64,000 nt of DNA from Allobosea sp. (lineage in GTDB: Bacteria > Pseudomonadota > Alphaproteobacteria > Rhizobiales > Beijerinckiaceae): contig NZ_JAFKFX010000026.1 of NCBI RefSeq assembly GCF_017308075.1, positions 216,900 to 280,899 on the forward strand. The letters run 5' to 3'. Positions within the stretch are counted from its first letter, which is position 1, and the number at the start of each line of letters is the position of its first letter. Of the stretch, positions 41,749 to 50,125 are shown one piece after another. The notes below the pieces were generated by a model. It did not search any database and was not told the origin of the DNA. It was given only the letters and a program-made list of their open reading frames with translations. The translations under genes were made by a program, and so were the position numbers.

Positions 41749-42705
41749 TCAGGCCGGGTGGACCAGTCGAAAGCCCATATGGCTGGTGCTCGAATCCGGG
41801 GCCGAGCCGATGCGGGCGGCGATCCGGTAGCGATGGCAATAGGAGCGGTGACAGAGGAAGGACCCCCCTTTCAGCACCTGCCGGCGCTCGCTTGCCGCCT
41901 CACGGTTGAGCTGCTGGGCGGCCCGCTTCAGCGAGCGGACGCGGAAGGGCTCGGCACACCATTCCCAGACATTGCCGCACATATTGTAAAGCCCGTAGCC
42001 ATTGGGCGTGAAGGAGCGGGCCGGGGCCGTGCCGCGATGTCCGTCGGCGCCGCTATCGGCCTTCGGAAAGCTGCCCTGCCAGATATTGCAGGGGAAGGGT
42101 CCCTGATCGCCGGGCTCATCGTCGCCCCAGGGATAGAGTGCACCCTGCAGACCGCCGCGGGCGGCGTGTTCCCATTGCGCCTCGCTCGGCAGGCGCCCGC
42201 CCGCCCAGCCGGCGAAGGCCAGCGCGTCGCGATGCGAGACATGCACGACCGGATGGTCCATGCGCTGCTCGATCGTCGATCCCGGCCCCGCCGGTTGCCG
42301 CCAGCTCGCGCCGTCGACACGGCACCACCAGGGCGCGCCCCCCGGGCGCTGCAGATCGCCGGCAGGCCCGACGACATCGCGCTCGAAGACGAAGGACCAG
42401 CCATATTCCTCGGCCTCGCTGACATAGCCGGTCGCGGCGACGAAGGCGGCGAAGCGGGCATTGGTCACGGCCGCCTCGTCCATCCGGTAGGCCGGCAGCT
42501 CAGCGAAGCGCCGCGGTCCCTCGCCGTCGACGGGAAAAAGCGGCCGATCGGTGCCGATCTCGGCGCGCCCGGCCGGGATCGCCACCGTGACGGTCTCGTC
42601 GCGGCCCGCTCCCAAGGGCAGCGGCGCCATGCCGGCTGCTCTCGCGGCAGGCGGTCGTGCGCCCGAAACGCTGCAGCAGCCCGGTTTGGGCCCGGTCGTC
42701 GTCAA
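41749..42705 (-). CDS. formylglycine-generating enzyme family protein
   Basis: 318-residue SUMF1/FGE-fold protein. Both redox cysteines of true formylglycine-generating enzymes are present (Cys 285 and 290 in LCHRSYCHRYR), together with NMCGNVWEWCAEPF and GRLPSEAQWEHAARGG. It should therefore oxidise a cysteine in sulfatases to formylglycine, using copper and O2. A TTG at 42705 with GGAG 7 bp upstream is the best start. No sulfatase is encoded in this window, so its client lies elsewhere. Confidence 0.85.
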   Translation of the reverse strand: MTTTGPKPGCCSVSGARPPAARAAGMAPLPLGAGRDETVTVAIPAGRAEIGTDRPLFPVDGEGPRRFAELPAYRMDEAAVTNARFAAFVAATGYVSEAEEYGWSFVFERDVVGPAGDLQRPGGAPWWCRVDGASWRQPAGPGSTIEQRMDHPVVHVSHRDALAFAGWAGGRLPSEAQWEHAARGGLQGALYPWGDDEPGDQGPFPCNIWQGSFPKADSGADGHRGTAPARSFTPNGYGLYNMCGNVWEWCAEPFRVRSLKRAAQQLNREAASERRQVLKGGSFLCHRSYCHRYRIAARIGSAPDSSTSHMGFRLVHPA

Positions 42706-42805
42706 AGCGGATCTCCGTTGTCGGTCGATGATCCTGGCCTCGGCAGCAATCCGTGTCGGCCCCTGTCAAGGCCGGCGGCCGGAACCATGTCGCGCTCCGC
42801 CGGGC

Positions 42806-43222
42806 TCAGGGCAGCTTGTGGTTCTCGAAGAAGCCGTCGAGCGGGATCTGCGTCTCCTTCTCGAAATCATCCATCGCCTCGAGGAGGCGCTGGCGATAGC
42901 TCAGCAGAGCGAGGAGAATCTGGGCGGCATCGCGCGACAGGCCGTAGCGCGACCAGCTCTCGGCCGTGCGCTGTTCGAGCCCGATGCGGGTGCCGAAGGC
43001 CTCGATGCTGTCGAAGCCGAGGCCGCGCACCACGTCGAGCAGTTCCTCCGCGCTCATTCGCGGCTTGACCAGATGCGAATGCACCCGCTCGAGCACGAGG
43101 CGTACATCCGAGGGCCGGAATTGCAGCGAATGGCGCGCGAGTTGCTGCAGATTGCCGCCTGGTCTCGACGCTCCCGTGCCGATCGTCCGGCGCGGTCCGC
43201 CGCCCTCGCGCCGCTCAGTCAT
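42806..43222 (-). CDS. hypothetical protein
   Basis: 138 residues, not recognised. The N-terminal 35 residues are basic and glycine-rich. The rest is helical, with RIGLEQRTAESWSRYGLSRDAAQILLALL looking like a helix-turn-helix. It overlaps the SorC regulator gene by 8 bp, so it is translated with it and may take part in its control. Confidence 0.55.
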   Translation of the reverse strand: MTERREGGGPRRTIGTGASRPGGNLQQLARHSLQFRPSDVRLVLERVHSHLVKPRMSAEELLDVVRGLGFDSIEAFGTRIGLEQRTAESWSRYGLSRDAAQILLALLSYRQRLLEAMDDFEKETQIPLDGFFENHKLP

Positions 43223-44195
43223 GCTTCTGCCCCATATTCGCCAACAGCGCGTCGGCCGCGCTTTCGTCGGTTATCAGGACGCGTGCCGCGCTGGCTCGCA
43301 GCGCTGCCCGGATGGCCGGGGCCTTGTTGGCGCCGCCGCCGGCGATCGCGACCAGTCCGATCCCGGTCAGATCGGATGGACTCACTGCCATGATACGCCG
43401 GTTCACCGGGTGGTCCACCGGTCTGCCCTCGGCGTCGATGAAATGGCAGAGCAGGTCGCCGACCGCACCGGCGGCGCGCAGCGATTCAAGATCCGATTCC
43501 GGTACGAGCCCCTCGCGGAACAGCGTCGAATCCCGCCCGAGGCTGCCGATGCTGAGCAGGGCGACATCGGCGGCGCGGGCCCGGTCGCGCAAAGCGCGCA
43601 GGGTCGGCTCGCGCCAGAGCGCATCGCGAATCTCGGCGCTCGAGACGAAGACCGGCGCGGTCAGCTGGAAGCAGTCGGCACCGAACATGTCGGCGACGCG
43701 GCGCGCCACGGCGGAGGGGTTGATGCTGCGTGAATGGGTCAGCCCCCCCAGCAGCGAGACCACCGACATCGCCTCGATCTGGCGCGGCTGCATGCCGCGC
43801 AGCGCCTGGTGCAGGGTTTCGCCCCAACCGACGGCGAGTGACATGCTGTCCTTTAGCATGTCCGACAGCCAGAGCCCGGCGGCATAGCCGACCAGGGCGG
43901 GGACGTTGGCGGCATCGCGGGCCGCAGGCACGACGATCGCCTCGTCCAGGCCGAAAACCGTGACCAGGCCGCGCTCCAATGCGGCCTGCCTGGCCGAGCG
44001 CGCATCGATGCGGATGCGGACGATGCCTTCATTGCGTGCCGCCGCGAGGATGCGAACGACCTTGACCCGGCTCAGCCCGAGCGCTTCGGCGATCTGCTCC
44101 TGGGTCAGGCCCTCGACATAATAGAGCCAGGCCGCGCGAACCTTGGCGTCCGCGACCAGCTCCGTTGTCGCCCGGGCTTCCTCTTCCAGCGCCAT
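43215..44195 (-). CDS. SorC/DeoR-type sugar-binding transcriptional regulator
   Basis: 326 residues. An N-terminal helix-turn-helix (YYVEGLTQEQIAEALGLSRVKVVRILAAARNEG) is joined to a SorC effector domain (AVGWGETLHQAL, VVSLLGGL, AAGAVGDLLCHFID, GIGLVAIAGGGANKAPAIRAAL). Such proteins respond to phosphorylated sugars or polyols. It is divergent from the DRL/AcoABC-like operon and a GAACATATGTTC palindrome lies between them. It should repress or activate that operon according to its own phosphorylated intermediate. ATG at 44195. Confidence 0.88.
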   Translation of the reverse strand: MALEEEARATTELVADAKVRAAWLYYVEGLTQEQIAEALGLSRVKVVRILAAARNEGIVRIRIDARSARQAALERGLVTVFGLDEAIVVPAARDAANVPALVGYAAGLWLSDMLKDSMSLAVGWGETLHQALRGMQPRQIEAMSVVSLLGGLTHSRSINPSAVARRVADMFGADCFQLTAPVFVSSAEIRDALWREPTLRALRDRARAADVALLSIGSLGRDSTLFREGLVPESDLESLRAAGAVGDLLCHFIDAEGRPVDHPVNRRIMAVSPSDLTGIGLVAIAGGGANKAPAIRAALRASAARVLITDESAADALLANMGQKHD

Positions 44196-44317
44196 GAAGT
44201 TCCCGTCGTTTCCTCGTCGTCGCGCCGCACCATCGCTTCCCGGCGGCGGTTCGGCAATCCCGGCGCGATCCTGATCGCTTGACAGTACCGACGCAATGAC
44301 CTTTTGTCTGGTTGAAT

Positions 44318-44329
44318 GAACATATGTTC
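44318..44329. promoter_or_regulatory. palindromic operator candidate for the SorC regulator
   Basis: GAACATATGTTC is a perfect 12-bp palindrome, 38 bp before the DRL-like start and 122 bp from the regulator start. TGAACA..TGTTC half sites suit SorC/DeoR regulators. Confidence 0.55.
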
Positions 44330-44366
44330 CAAGGATCCATCCTTCCCGGGAGGAGATGAGCGGACG

Positions 44367-45722
44367 ATGGCGGCAGCATTTTCGCCTCCGATGGGTGCGT
44401 CGCCGACGGCCGGGCTGACCTTGGCCGAGGCGCTGGAGCAGCGCGAGCGGGCCGGCAGGCCGGTCCGCGTCGGGCTGATCGGCGCCGGCCAGATGGGCAC
44501 CGATATCGTCGTGCAGATCGCGCAGATGCCCGGCATCGCGATCGCCGCGGTTGCCGACATCGCGCCGGAGCGCGTGGTGCAGGCGGCGGCGCTCGCCGGC
44601 TCGGCCGCCGAGACCGTCTCCGACGCGGCCGGGATCGAAACCGCCCAGCGCAAGGGCCGCATCGCCGCGACGACCTCGCTCGACCTCGTCTGCAATTCGC
44701 CGGTCGTCGACGTGATCATCGACGCGACCGGCAATCCCGAGGCCGGCTCGCGTGTCGCGCTCGCTGCGATCGCGGCGCGCAAGCACATCGTGATGATGAA
44801 TGTCGAGGCCGACATCACCATCGGCTCCTATCTCGCCGCCGAGGCGGCGAAGGCCGGGGTGGTCTACACGCTCGGTGCTGGCGACGAGCCTGCGGCGGCG
44901 ATGGAGCTGATCAATTTCGTCCGCGCCATGGGCTATCCGGTCGTCGCCGCCGGCAAGGGCAAGAACAACCCGTTCCGGATCGAGGCGGTGCCGGCCGACT
45001 ATGTCGAGGAAGCGACCCGGCGGAACATGAATCCGCGCATGCTGGTCGAGTTCGTCGACGGCTCGAAGACCATGGTCGAGATGGTCGCGATCGCCAATGC
45101 CTGCGGCTTCGTGCCCGACATTCCGGGCATGCACGGCCCGGAGGCGCCGCGCGCCGAGCTGCAGAACTATTTCTGTCCGAAGGAGGAGGGCGGCCTGCTC
45201 TCGCGCAAGGGCGTCGTCGATTTCACTGTCGCCAAGGGCGTCGCGCCCGGCGTGTTCTGCGTCGCCGAGATGCGCCATCCCAGGGTGCGCGAGCGGATGA
45301 GCGACCTGCATCTCGGGCCGGGACCGTATTATTCCTTCTTCCGGCCCTATCACCTGACCAGCCTGGAAGTGCCGCTCTCGGCGGCAGCTGCCGCGCTGTT
45401 CGGGCTGTCCCATATGCGTCCGCTGCCGGTGCCGAGCGCCGAGGTTGGCTGCGTCGCCAAGCGCGACCTTGCGGTCGGCGAGACGCTCGATGCGATCGGC
45501 GAATATGCCTATCGCGGCTTTGCCCTGTCGCGGGCCGATGCGCAGGCGCGCAATGCGCTGCCGATCGGGCTCGCCCAGGGCGCGACGATGACGCGGGCGG
45601 TACGCAAGGGCGAGTTGATCACGCTGGCCGATGCCACGCCCGATCAACGCCTGAAGATCGTCGAGGTGCGACGGGCGCAGGACGCGATGGTCGCCGCGCT
45701 CGGCGGGGGAATGCAGGCATGA
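44367..45722 (+). CDS. DXP-reductoisomerase-like (DRL) family NAD(P)-dependent oxidoreductase with SAF domain
   Basis: 451 residues. The N-terminal Rossmann fold ([14 protein letters not shown], glycines 39-44) is followed by a homoserine-dehydrogenase-like region ([40 protein letters not shown]), the conserved GKGKNNPF and [22 protein letters not shown] blocks, and a C-terminal SAF domain. This arrangement recalls the DRL enzyme of Brucella, which interconverts 1-deoxyxylulose 5-phosphate and methylerythritol 4-phosphate. Here it leads a catabolic-looking operon, so the oxidative direction or a related branched polyol is more likely. ATG 44367 follows GGGAGGAG. It overlaps the next gene by 4 bp. 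Confidence 0.82.
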   Translation: MAAAFSPPMGASPTAGLTLAEALEQRERAGRPVRVGLIGAGQMGTDIVVQIAQMPGIAIAAVADIAPERVVQAAALAGSAAETVSDAAGIETAQRKGRIAATTSLDLVCNSPVVDVIIDATGNPEAGSRVALAAIAARKHIVMMNVEADITIGSYLAAEAAKAGVVYTLGAGDEPAAAMELINFVRAMGYPVVAAGKGKNNPFRIEAVPADYVEEATRRNMNPRMLVEFVDGSKTMVEMVAIANACGFVPDIPGMHGPEAPRAELQNYFCPKEEGGLLSRKGVVDFTVAKGVAPGVFCVAEMRHPRVRERMSDLHLGPGPYYSFFRPYHLTSLEVPLSAAAAALFGLSHMRPLPVPSAEVGCVAKRDLAVGETLDAIGEYAYRGFALSRADAQARNALPIGLAQGATMTRAVRKGELITLADATPDQRLKIVEVRRAQDAMVAALGGGMQA

Positions 45723-46741
45723 ACGACATGAAGACAGGTTCTGCGCAGACGGCGCGGCCGAACCAGCGGCCGGAGCTCGCGGCGCTCGACGATGCGACGC
45801 TGCGTACCGCGCTGACCCGGATGCACCTGATCCGGAAGTTCGAGGAGGCGGCCGAGGCGAGCTATATGCGCGGGCTGATCCACGGCACGATGCATCTCTC
45901 GATCGGCCAGGAGGCGAGCGCGGTCGGCACGACCCTGCCGCTGCAGGCGCAGGACTACATCCTCTCGACCCATCGCGGCCATGGCCACTGCATCGCGCGC
46001 GGCGCCGAGCCGAAGCTGATGTTCGCCGAGTTCTTCGGCAAGGAGACCGGCTACTGCAAGGGCCGCGGCGGCTCGATGCACATCGCCGATGTCGAGGGTG
46101 GCAATCTCGGCGCCAACGGCATCGTCGGCGGCGGCCTGCCGATCGCGGTCGGCGTCGGCATGAGCATCAAGGCGCAGAAGAACGGCCGGGTCTGCATGGT
46201 CTTCTTCGGCGACGGCGCCTCGAACGAGGGCGCCTTCCACGAGGCGCTCAACATGGCCTCGATCTGGAAGCTGCCGGTCGTCTTCGTCTGCGAGAACAAC
46301 AAATACGGGATGTCGATGGACATCGCCCGCGCCATGGCGGTCGCCAATGTCGCCGACCGGGCGAGCGCCTATGCCATGCCGGGCCATTGCCTCGACGGCA
46401 ACGATCTCGCCGGCGTCGCCGCGGTGGCGCGAGAAGCGGTCGAGCGGGCTCGCCAGGGCGGCGGCCCCTCGCTGATCGAGTGCAAGACCTATCGCTGGCG
46501 TGGCCATTCCAAGAGCGACCGCAATCTCTACCGCAGCAAGGAAGAGATCGAGGAATGGCGGGCGCAGGATCCGATCCGGCGGCTCGAGGACGAACTCAAG
46601 GCCCATGACCGGTTCGACGCTGCCGCGCTGATGAAGCTCGAAGAGGACGCCCAGCGCGAGATCGATGCCGCCGTCGAGTTCGCCCGGACCTGCCCGGACC
46701 CCGATCCGAAAGACCTGACCCGTGACGTCTATGCCATCTGA
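45719..46741 (+). CDS. thiamine-diphosphate dehydrogenase E1 alpha (acetoin/pyruvate dehydrogenase-like)
   Basis: 340 residues with the E1-alpha pattern: [16 protein letters not shown], the THRGHGH active-site loop, [10 protein letters not shown], and the ThDP/Mg motif [17 protein letters not shown] ... ENN. With the beta subunit it would attack the carbonyl of a 2-oxo acid or an acyloin (CH3-CO-CHOH-R), forming an acyl-lipoyl group on E2. The position after a DRL-like enzyme rather than in a pyruvate dehydrogenase operon favours an acyloin-type substrate. It overlaps both neighbours. Confidence 0.88.
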   Translation: MNDMKTGSAQTARPNQRPELAALDDATLRTALTRMHLIRKFEEAAEASYMRGLIHGTMHLSIGQEASAVGTTLPLQAQDYILSTHRGHGHCIARGAEPKLMFAEFFGKETGYCKGRGGSMHIADVEGGNLGANGIVGGGLPIAVGVGMSIKAQKNGRVCMVFFGDGASNEGAFHEALNMASIWKLPVVFVCENNKYGMSMDIARAMAVANVADRASAYAMPGHCLDGNDLAGVAAVAREAVERARQGGGPSLIECKTYRWRGHSKSDRNLYRSKEEIEEWRAQDPIRRLEDELKAHDRFDAAALMKLEEDAQREIDAAVEFARTCPDPDPKDLTRDVYAI

Positions 46742-47753
46742 GCTGATCGAAGCGCCCGCGGAGCTGCGCGAGCTTTCCTATGCCGAGGCCGTGCGCGAGG
46801 CGCTGGCCCAGGCGATGGAGGCCGACAGCCGAGTCTTCCTGTTCGGCGAGGATGTCGGCGTCTATGGCGGCGCCTTCGGCGTCTCCGGCGATCTCGTCCA
46901 CCGCTTCGGCGCCGAGCGCGTCATCGACACGCCGATCAGCGAGCTCGGCATCGCCGGGGCGGCGGTCGGCGCCGCGATCACCGGCATGCGGCCGGTCGTC
47001 GAGATCCAGTTCTCGGATTTCGTCACGCTCGCCATGGAGCAGCTGGTCAACCAGGCGGCGAAGATCCGCTTCATGTTCGGCGGCAAGGCGAGCGTGCCGA
47101 TGGTGGTGCGCCTGCCCGGCGGCTCGGGCACCGGGGCCGCGGCCCAGCACAGCCAGAGCCTGGAAGCCTGGTTCGCCCATGTGCCGGGGCTGAAGGTCTT
47201 GCAGCCGAGCACGCCGCACGATGCCAAGGGCATGCTGCTGGCGGCGATCGACGATCCGAACCCCGTGATGATCTTCGAGCACAAGCTGCTCTACAAGACC
47301 AAGGGCCATGTCCCGGCCGAGCCCTATCGCGTGCCGATCGGCAAGGCGGCGATCCGCCGCGAAGGTACCGACATCACCATCGTCGGCTCCTCGATCATGG
47401 CGCTGAAGGCGCAGGCGGCCGCCGCCCGGCTTGCGGATGAAGGCGTCTCGGCGGAGGTGATCGACCTGCGCTCGATCCGCCCGATCGACTTCACCACGAT
47501 CGCCGAGAGCGTGCGCAAGACCCACCGGCTGATGGTGGTCTATGAGGGCGTCAAGACCATGGGCATCGGCGCGGAGATTTCCGCCATGATCGCCGAGAGC
47601 GAGGTCTTCGACTTCCTCGACGCGCCGATCGTCCGCCTCGGCGGAGTCGATGCGCCAATCCCCTATAATCCGGTGCTGGAGAAGGCGGCGGTGCCGCAAG
47701 AGGACGACATCTTCGCCGCCGCGCTCAACCTCCTGCGCCGCGGAGAGGCCTGA
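46731..47753 (+). CDS. thiamine-diphosphate dehydrogenase E1 beta
   Basis: 340 residues of the transketolase-like E1-beta fold: [63 protein letters not shown] and a C-terminal [11 protein letters not shown] domain. It overlaps the alpha gene by 11 bp; a GTG at 46722 is a possible earlier start. It pairs with the alpha subunit to make the E1 heterotetramer. Confidence 0.88.
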   Translation: MPSELIEAPAELRELSYAEAVREALAQAMEADSRVFLFGEDVGVYGGAFGVSGDLVHRFGAERVIDTPISELGIAGAAVGAAITGMRPVVEIQFSDFVTLAMEQLVNQAAKIRFMFGGKASVPMVVRLPGGSGTGAAAQHSQSLEAWFAHVPGLKVLQPSTPHDAKGMLLAAIDDPNPVMIFEHKLLYKTKGHVPAEPYRVPIGKAAIRREGTDITIVGSSIMALKAQAAAARLADEGVSAEVIDLRSIRPIDFTTIAESVRKTHRLMVVYEGVKTMGIGAEISAMIAESEVFDFLDAPIVRLGGVDAPIPYNPVLEKAAVPQEDDIFAAALNLLRRGEA

Positions 47754-48994
47754 TGCCAGTCGAGGTCATCCTCCCCAAGGTCGACATGGACATGGAGACC
47801 GGCACGATCGAGGCCTGGCACGTCAAGGAGGGCGATCAGGTCCGCCAGGGCGAAACGATCTTCGAGATCGGCACCAACAAGGCGGTGATGGAGGTCGAGG
47901 CGCCGGCGAGCGGGGCCATCCGCCGCATCCGGGCCGAGACCGGCATCGCCATCGCAGTCGGCACGCCCGTCGCCTGGATCTATCTCGACGGCGAGACGCA
48001 GGATGCGGCACCGGCGGCAAAGCCTGCGGCGATGCCCGCTTCGCAGCCCTCCGCCACGGCCACAGTCGTTGCGAACCAGGCGAGCAATGGCGTCGCTGCC
48101 GGCGCTGTTCCAGTGGGCTTGCGCGCCACGCCTCTCGCACGCCGCGTCGCGCGCCAGAACGGCATCGACCTCAGGGCCATTGCCGGCTCCGGTCCACGCG
48201 GGCGGATCGGCGAGGCCGATGTCCGCAGCCATATCGCTGCGGTGGCAGCTCCCGCACCGGTCGCAGTCGATGGTGCCGCCGCGACCTGCCGCAGCGCCGA
48301 AGCCCCGGCCGACACGCTGAAGCCCTTCTCCGCCATTCGCCGCATCGTCGCGACGCGGCTTTCGGAGAGCATGCGCACGGCGCCGCATTTCTATCTCTCC
48401 AGCGAAATCGAGATGAGCGCCGCGCAGGCGCTTCTGCGCCGGCTCGCCGCCAGGCATGAGCGGCTCGGCGCGCCGAAGCCGAGCCTGACCGTGCTGATCG
48501 CCCGGATCGCCGCCGGCGTGCTCGGCCATCACCCGCTGCTCAACGCCTCGGCGGAAGGCGAGGCGACGCGCTTCCATCAGCGCATCGATGTCGGCATCGC
48601 CATGGAGCGCGAAGGCGATCTCGTCGTGCCGGTGTTGCGCGACGCCGGCACGATGGACATGCCGGCCATGGCGCGGGAGTTCGCGCGGCTGCGCGAGGGC
48701 GTCGCCAAGCGCAGCCTGACGCCGGCCGAGCTCGGCGGCGGAACCTTCACTATTTCCAATCTCGGCATGTACGGCGTCGACAGCTTCACGGCGATCATCA
48801 ACCCGCCGCAGGGCGCGATCCTGGCCGTCGGCCGCACGGTCGAGAAGCCAGTCGGACGGGACGGGCAGATCGTGCTGCGGCCGATGGCGAACTTCACCCT
48901 GTCATCGGACCATCGCATCATCGACGGAGTGACGGCGGCGCGCTTCATGGCCGATCTGCGCGAGGCACTGGAGAATCCGGAAGTTCTCCTGTGA
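47753..48994 (+). CDS. dihydrolipoamide acyltransferase E2
   Basis: 413 residues: an N-terminal lipoyl domain with the lipoylated lysine in EIGTNKAVMEVEA, an alanine-rich linker, a peripheral-subunit (E3) binding domain (TPLARRVARQNGIDLRAIAGSG), and the catalytic domain ending in SSDHRIIDGVTAARFM. It transfers the acyl group to CoA, giving acetyl-CoA if the substrate is an acetoin-like ketone. Start and E1-beta stop overlap by one base (TGATG). No E3 gene is nearby, so a shared lipoamide dehydrogenase must be used. Confidence 0.9.
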   Translation: MPVEVILPKVDMDMETGTIEAWHVKEGDQVRQGETIFEIGTNKAVMEVEAPASGAIRRIRAETGIAIAVGTPVAWIYLDGETQDAAPAAKPAAMPASQPSATATVVANQASNGVAAGAVPVGLRATPLARRVARQNGIDLRAIAGSGPRGRIGEADVRSHIAAVAAPAPVAVDGAAATCRSAEAPADTLKPFSAIRRIVATRLSESMRTAPHFYLSSEIEMSAAQALLRRLAARHERLGAPKPSLTVLIARIAAGVLGHHPLLNASAEGEATRFHQRIDVGIAMEREGDLVVPVLRDAGTMDMPAMAREFARLREGVAKRSLTPAELGGGTFTISNLGMYGVDSFTAIINPPQGAILAVGRTVEKPVGRDGQIVLRPMANFTLSSDHRIIDGVTAARFMADLREALENPEVLL

Positions 48995-49122
48995 TGAAAG
49001 CCGAGAGCTGCGCTACAGACCCGATGCGGCGGCCGAAACGACGATCCGCTACCCGACAGTGACGAAGATCGTCCGGCGTCCTAAGGCGGCAAGGACGACG
49101 AAGACAACGGAGGAGACAGAAA

Positions 49123-50115
49123 ATGACCCAGACCAGACGCAGCCTCGTCATCGCCGCGCTCGGCGGCTTCCTGGCCGTAAGCCCCGCCTTCGCCCAGGCG
49201 CCGGCGGGCAAGCTCGTGCTCTACACCTCGCAGCCGGAGAAGGACGCGGCGCAGACGACGGCCGCCTTCAAGAAGGCCTATCCCAAGGTCGAGGTCGAAA
49301 TCTTCCGCTCCGGCACCACGGAAGTCATGGGCAAGCTTGCGGCCGAGATCTCGGCCGGCCAGCCGCGCGCCGACGTGCTGCTGATCGCCGATGCGGCGAG
49401 CATGGAGATCCTGAAGAAGGATGGCCGCCTGCTCGCCTATTCCGGCGCCAAGGTCGACGGGCTGCAGCCCGGCTCGTTCGACGCTGACAAGACCTATTTC
49501 GGCTCGAAGCTGATCACCACCGGCATCGCCGTCAACACCGGCGCCAAGACCCGCCCGACCTCGTGGAACGATCTCGGCAATCCCGAGCTGAAGGGCCAGA
49601 TCTCGATGCCGAGCCCGCTCTATTCGGGCGCCGCCGCGATCATGCTCTCGACCATGACGGCGAGGCCCGATCTCGGCTGGAAGCTGTTCGAGCAGCTCAA
49701 GGCCAACGAGGCCGTCGCGGTGCGCGGCAATGGCGCCGTGCTGCGCGCCGTCGCCAGCGGCGAGAAGACCTATGGCGTGCTGGTCGACTTCATGGCCTTC
49801 AACGCCAAGGCCCAGGGCTCGCCGGTCGAGTTCATCTTCCCGAAGGAAGGCGCCCCCGCGGTCACCGAGCCGGTCGCGATCCTGAAGACGACCAAGAACG
49901 AGGCGGCTTCGAAGGCCTTCGTCGATTTCATCCTCTCGGATGAGGGCCAGAAGCTCGCGCTCACCATGGGCTATATCCCGGCCAAGCCGAGCGTCGGCTC
50001 GCCGTCCTGGCTGCCGGCCGGCACCAAGATCAACGTCATGGCCTCGGATATCGCGGCCGTGGTCAAGGCGACCGAGGCCGACAAGGCCCGCTTCGCCACC
50101 ATGTTCGGCAACTGA
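49123..50115 (+). CDS. ABC transporter substrate-binding protein (Fe3+/AfuA type)
   Basis: 330-residue periplasmic protein with a signal peptide (RRSLVIAALGGFLAVSPAFAQA) and the type II fold of the ferric-iron/2-aminoethylphosphonate/sugar-phosphate class: LVLYTSQPEKDA, ADVLLIADAASMEIL, GIAVNTGAK. The lack of an obvious tyrosine pair of classical ferric binding, and the operon company, point to an organic anion, perhaps a sugar or polyol phosphate as in AfuABC. It lies 128 bp after the E2 gene with no clear terminator between. Confidence 0.85.
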   Translation: MTQTRRSLVIAALGGFLAVSPAFAQAPAGKLVLYTSQPEKDAAQTTAAFKKAYPKVEVEIFRSGTTEVMGKLAAEISAGQPRADVLLIADAASMEILKKDGRLLAYSGAKVDGLQPGSFDADKTYFGSKLITTGIAVNTGAKTRPTSWNDLGNPELKGQISMPSPLYSGAAAIMLSTMTARPDLGWKLFEQLKANEAVAVRGNGAVLRAVASGEKTYGVLVDFMAFNAKAQGSPVEFIFPKEGAPAVTEPVAILKTTKNEAASKAFVDFILSDEGQKLALTMGYIPAKPSVGSPSWLPAGTKINVMASDIAAVVKATEADKARFATMFGN

Positions 50116-50125
50116 GACCGGCCCC

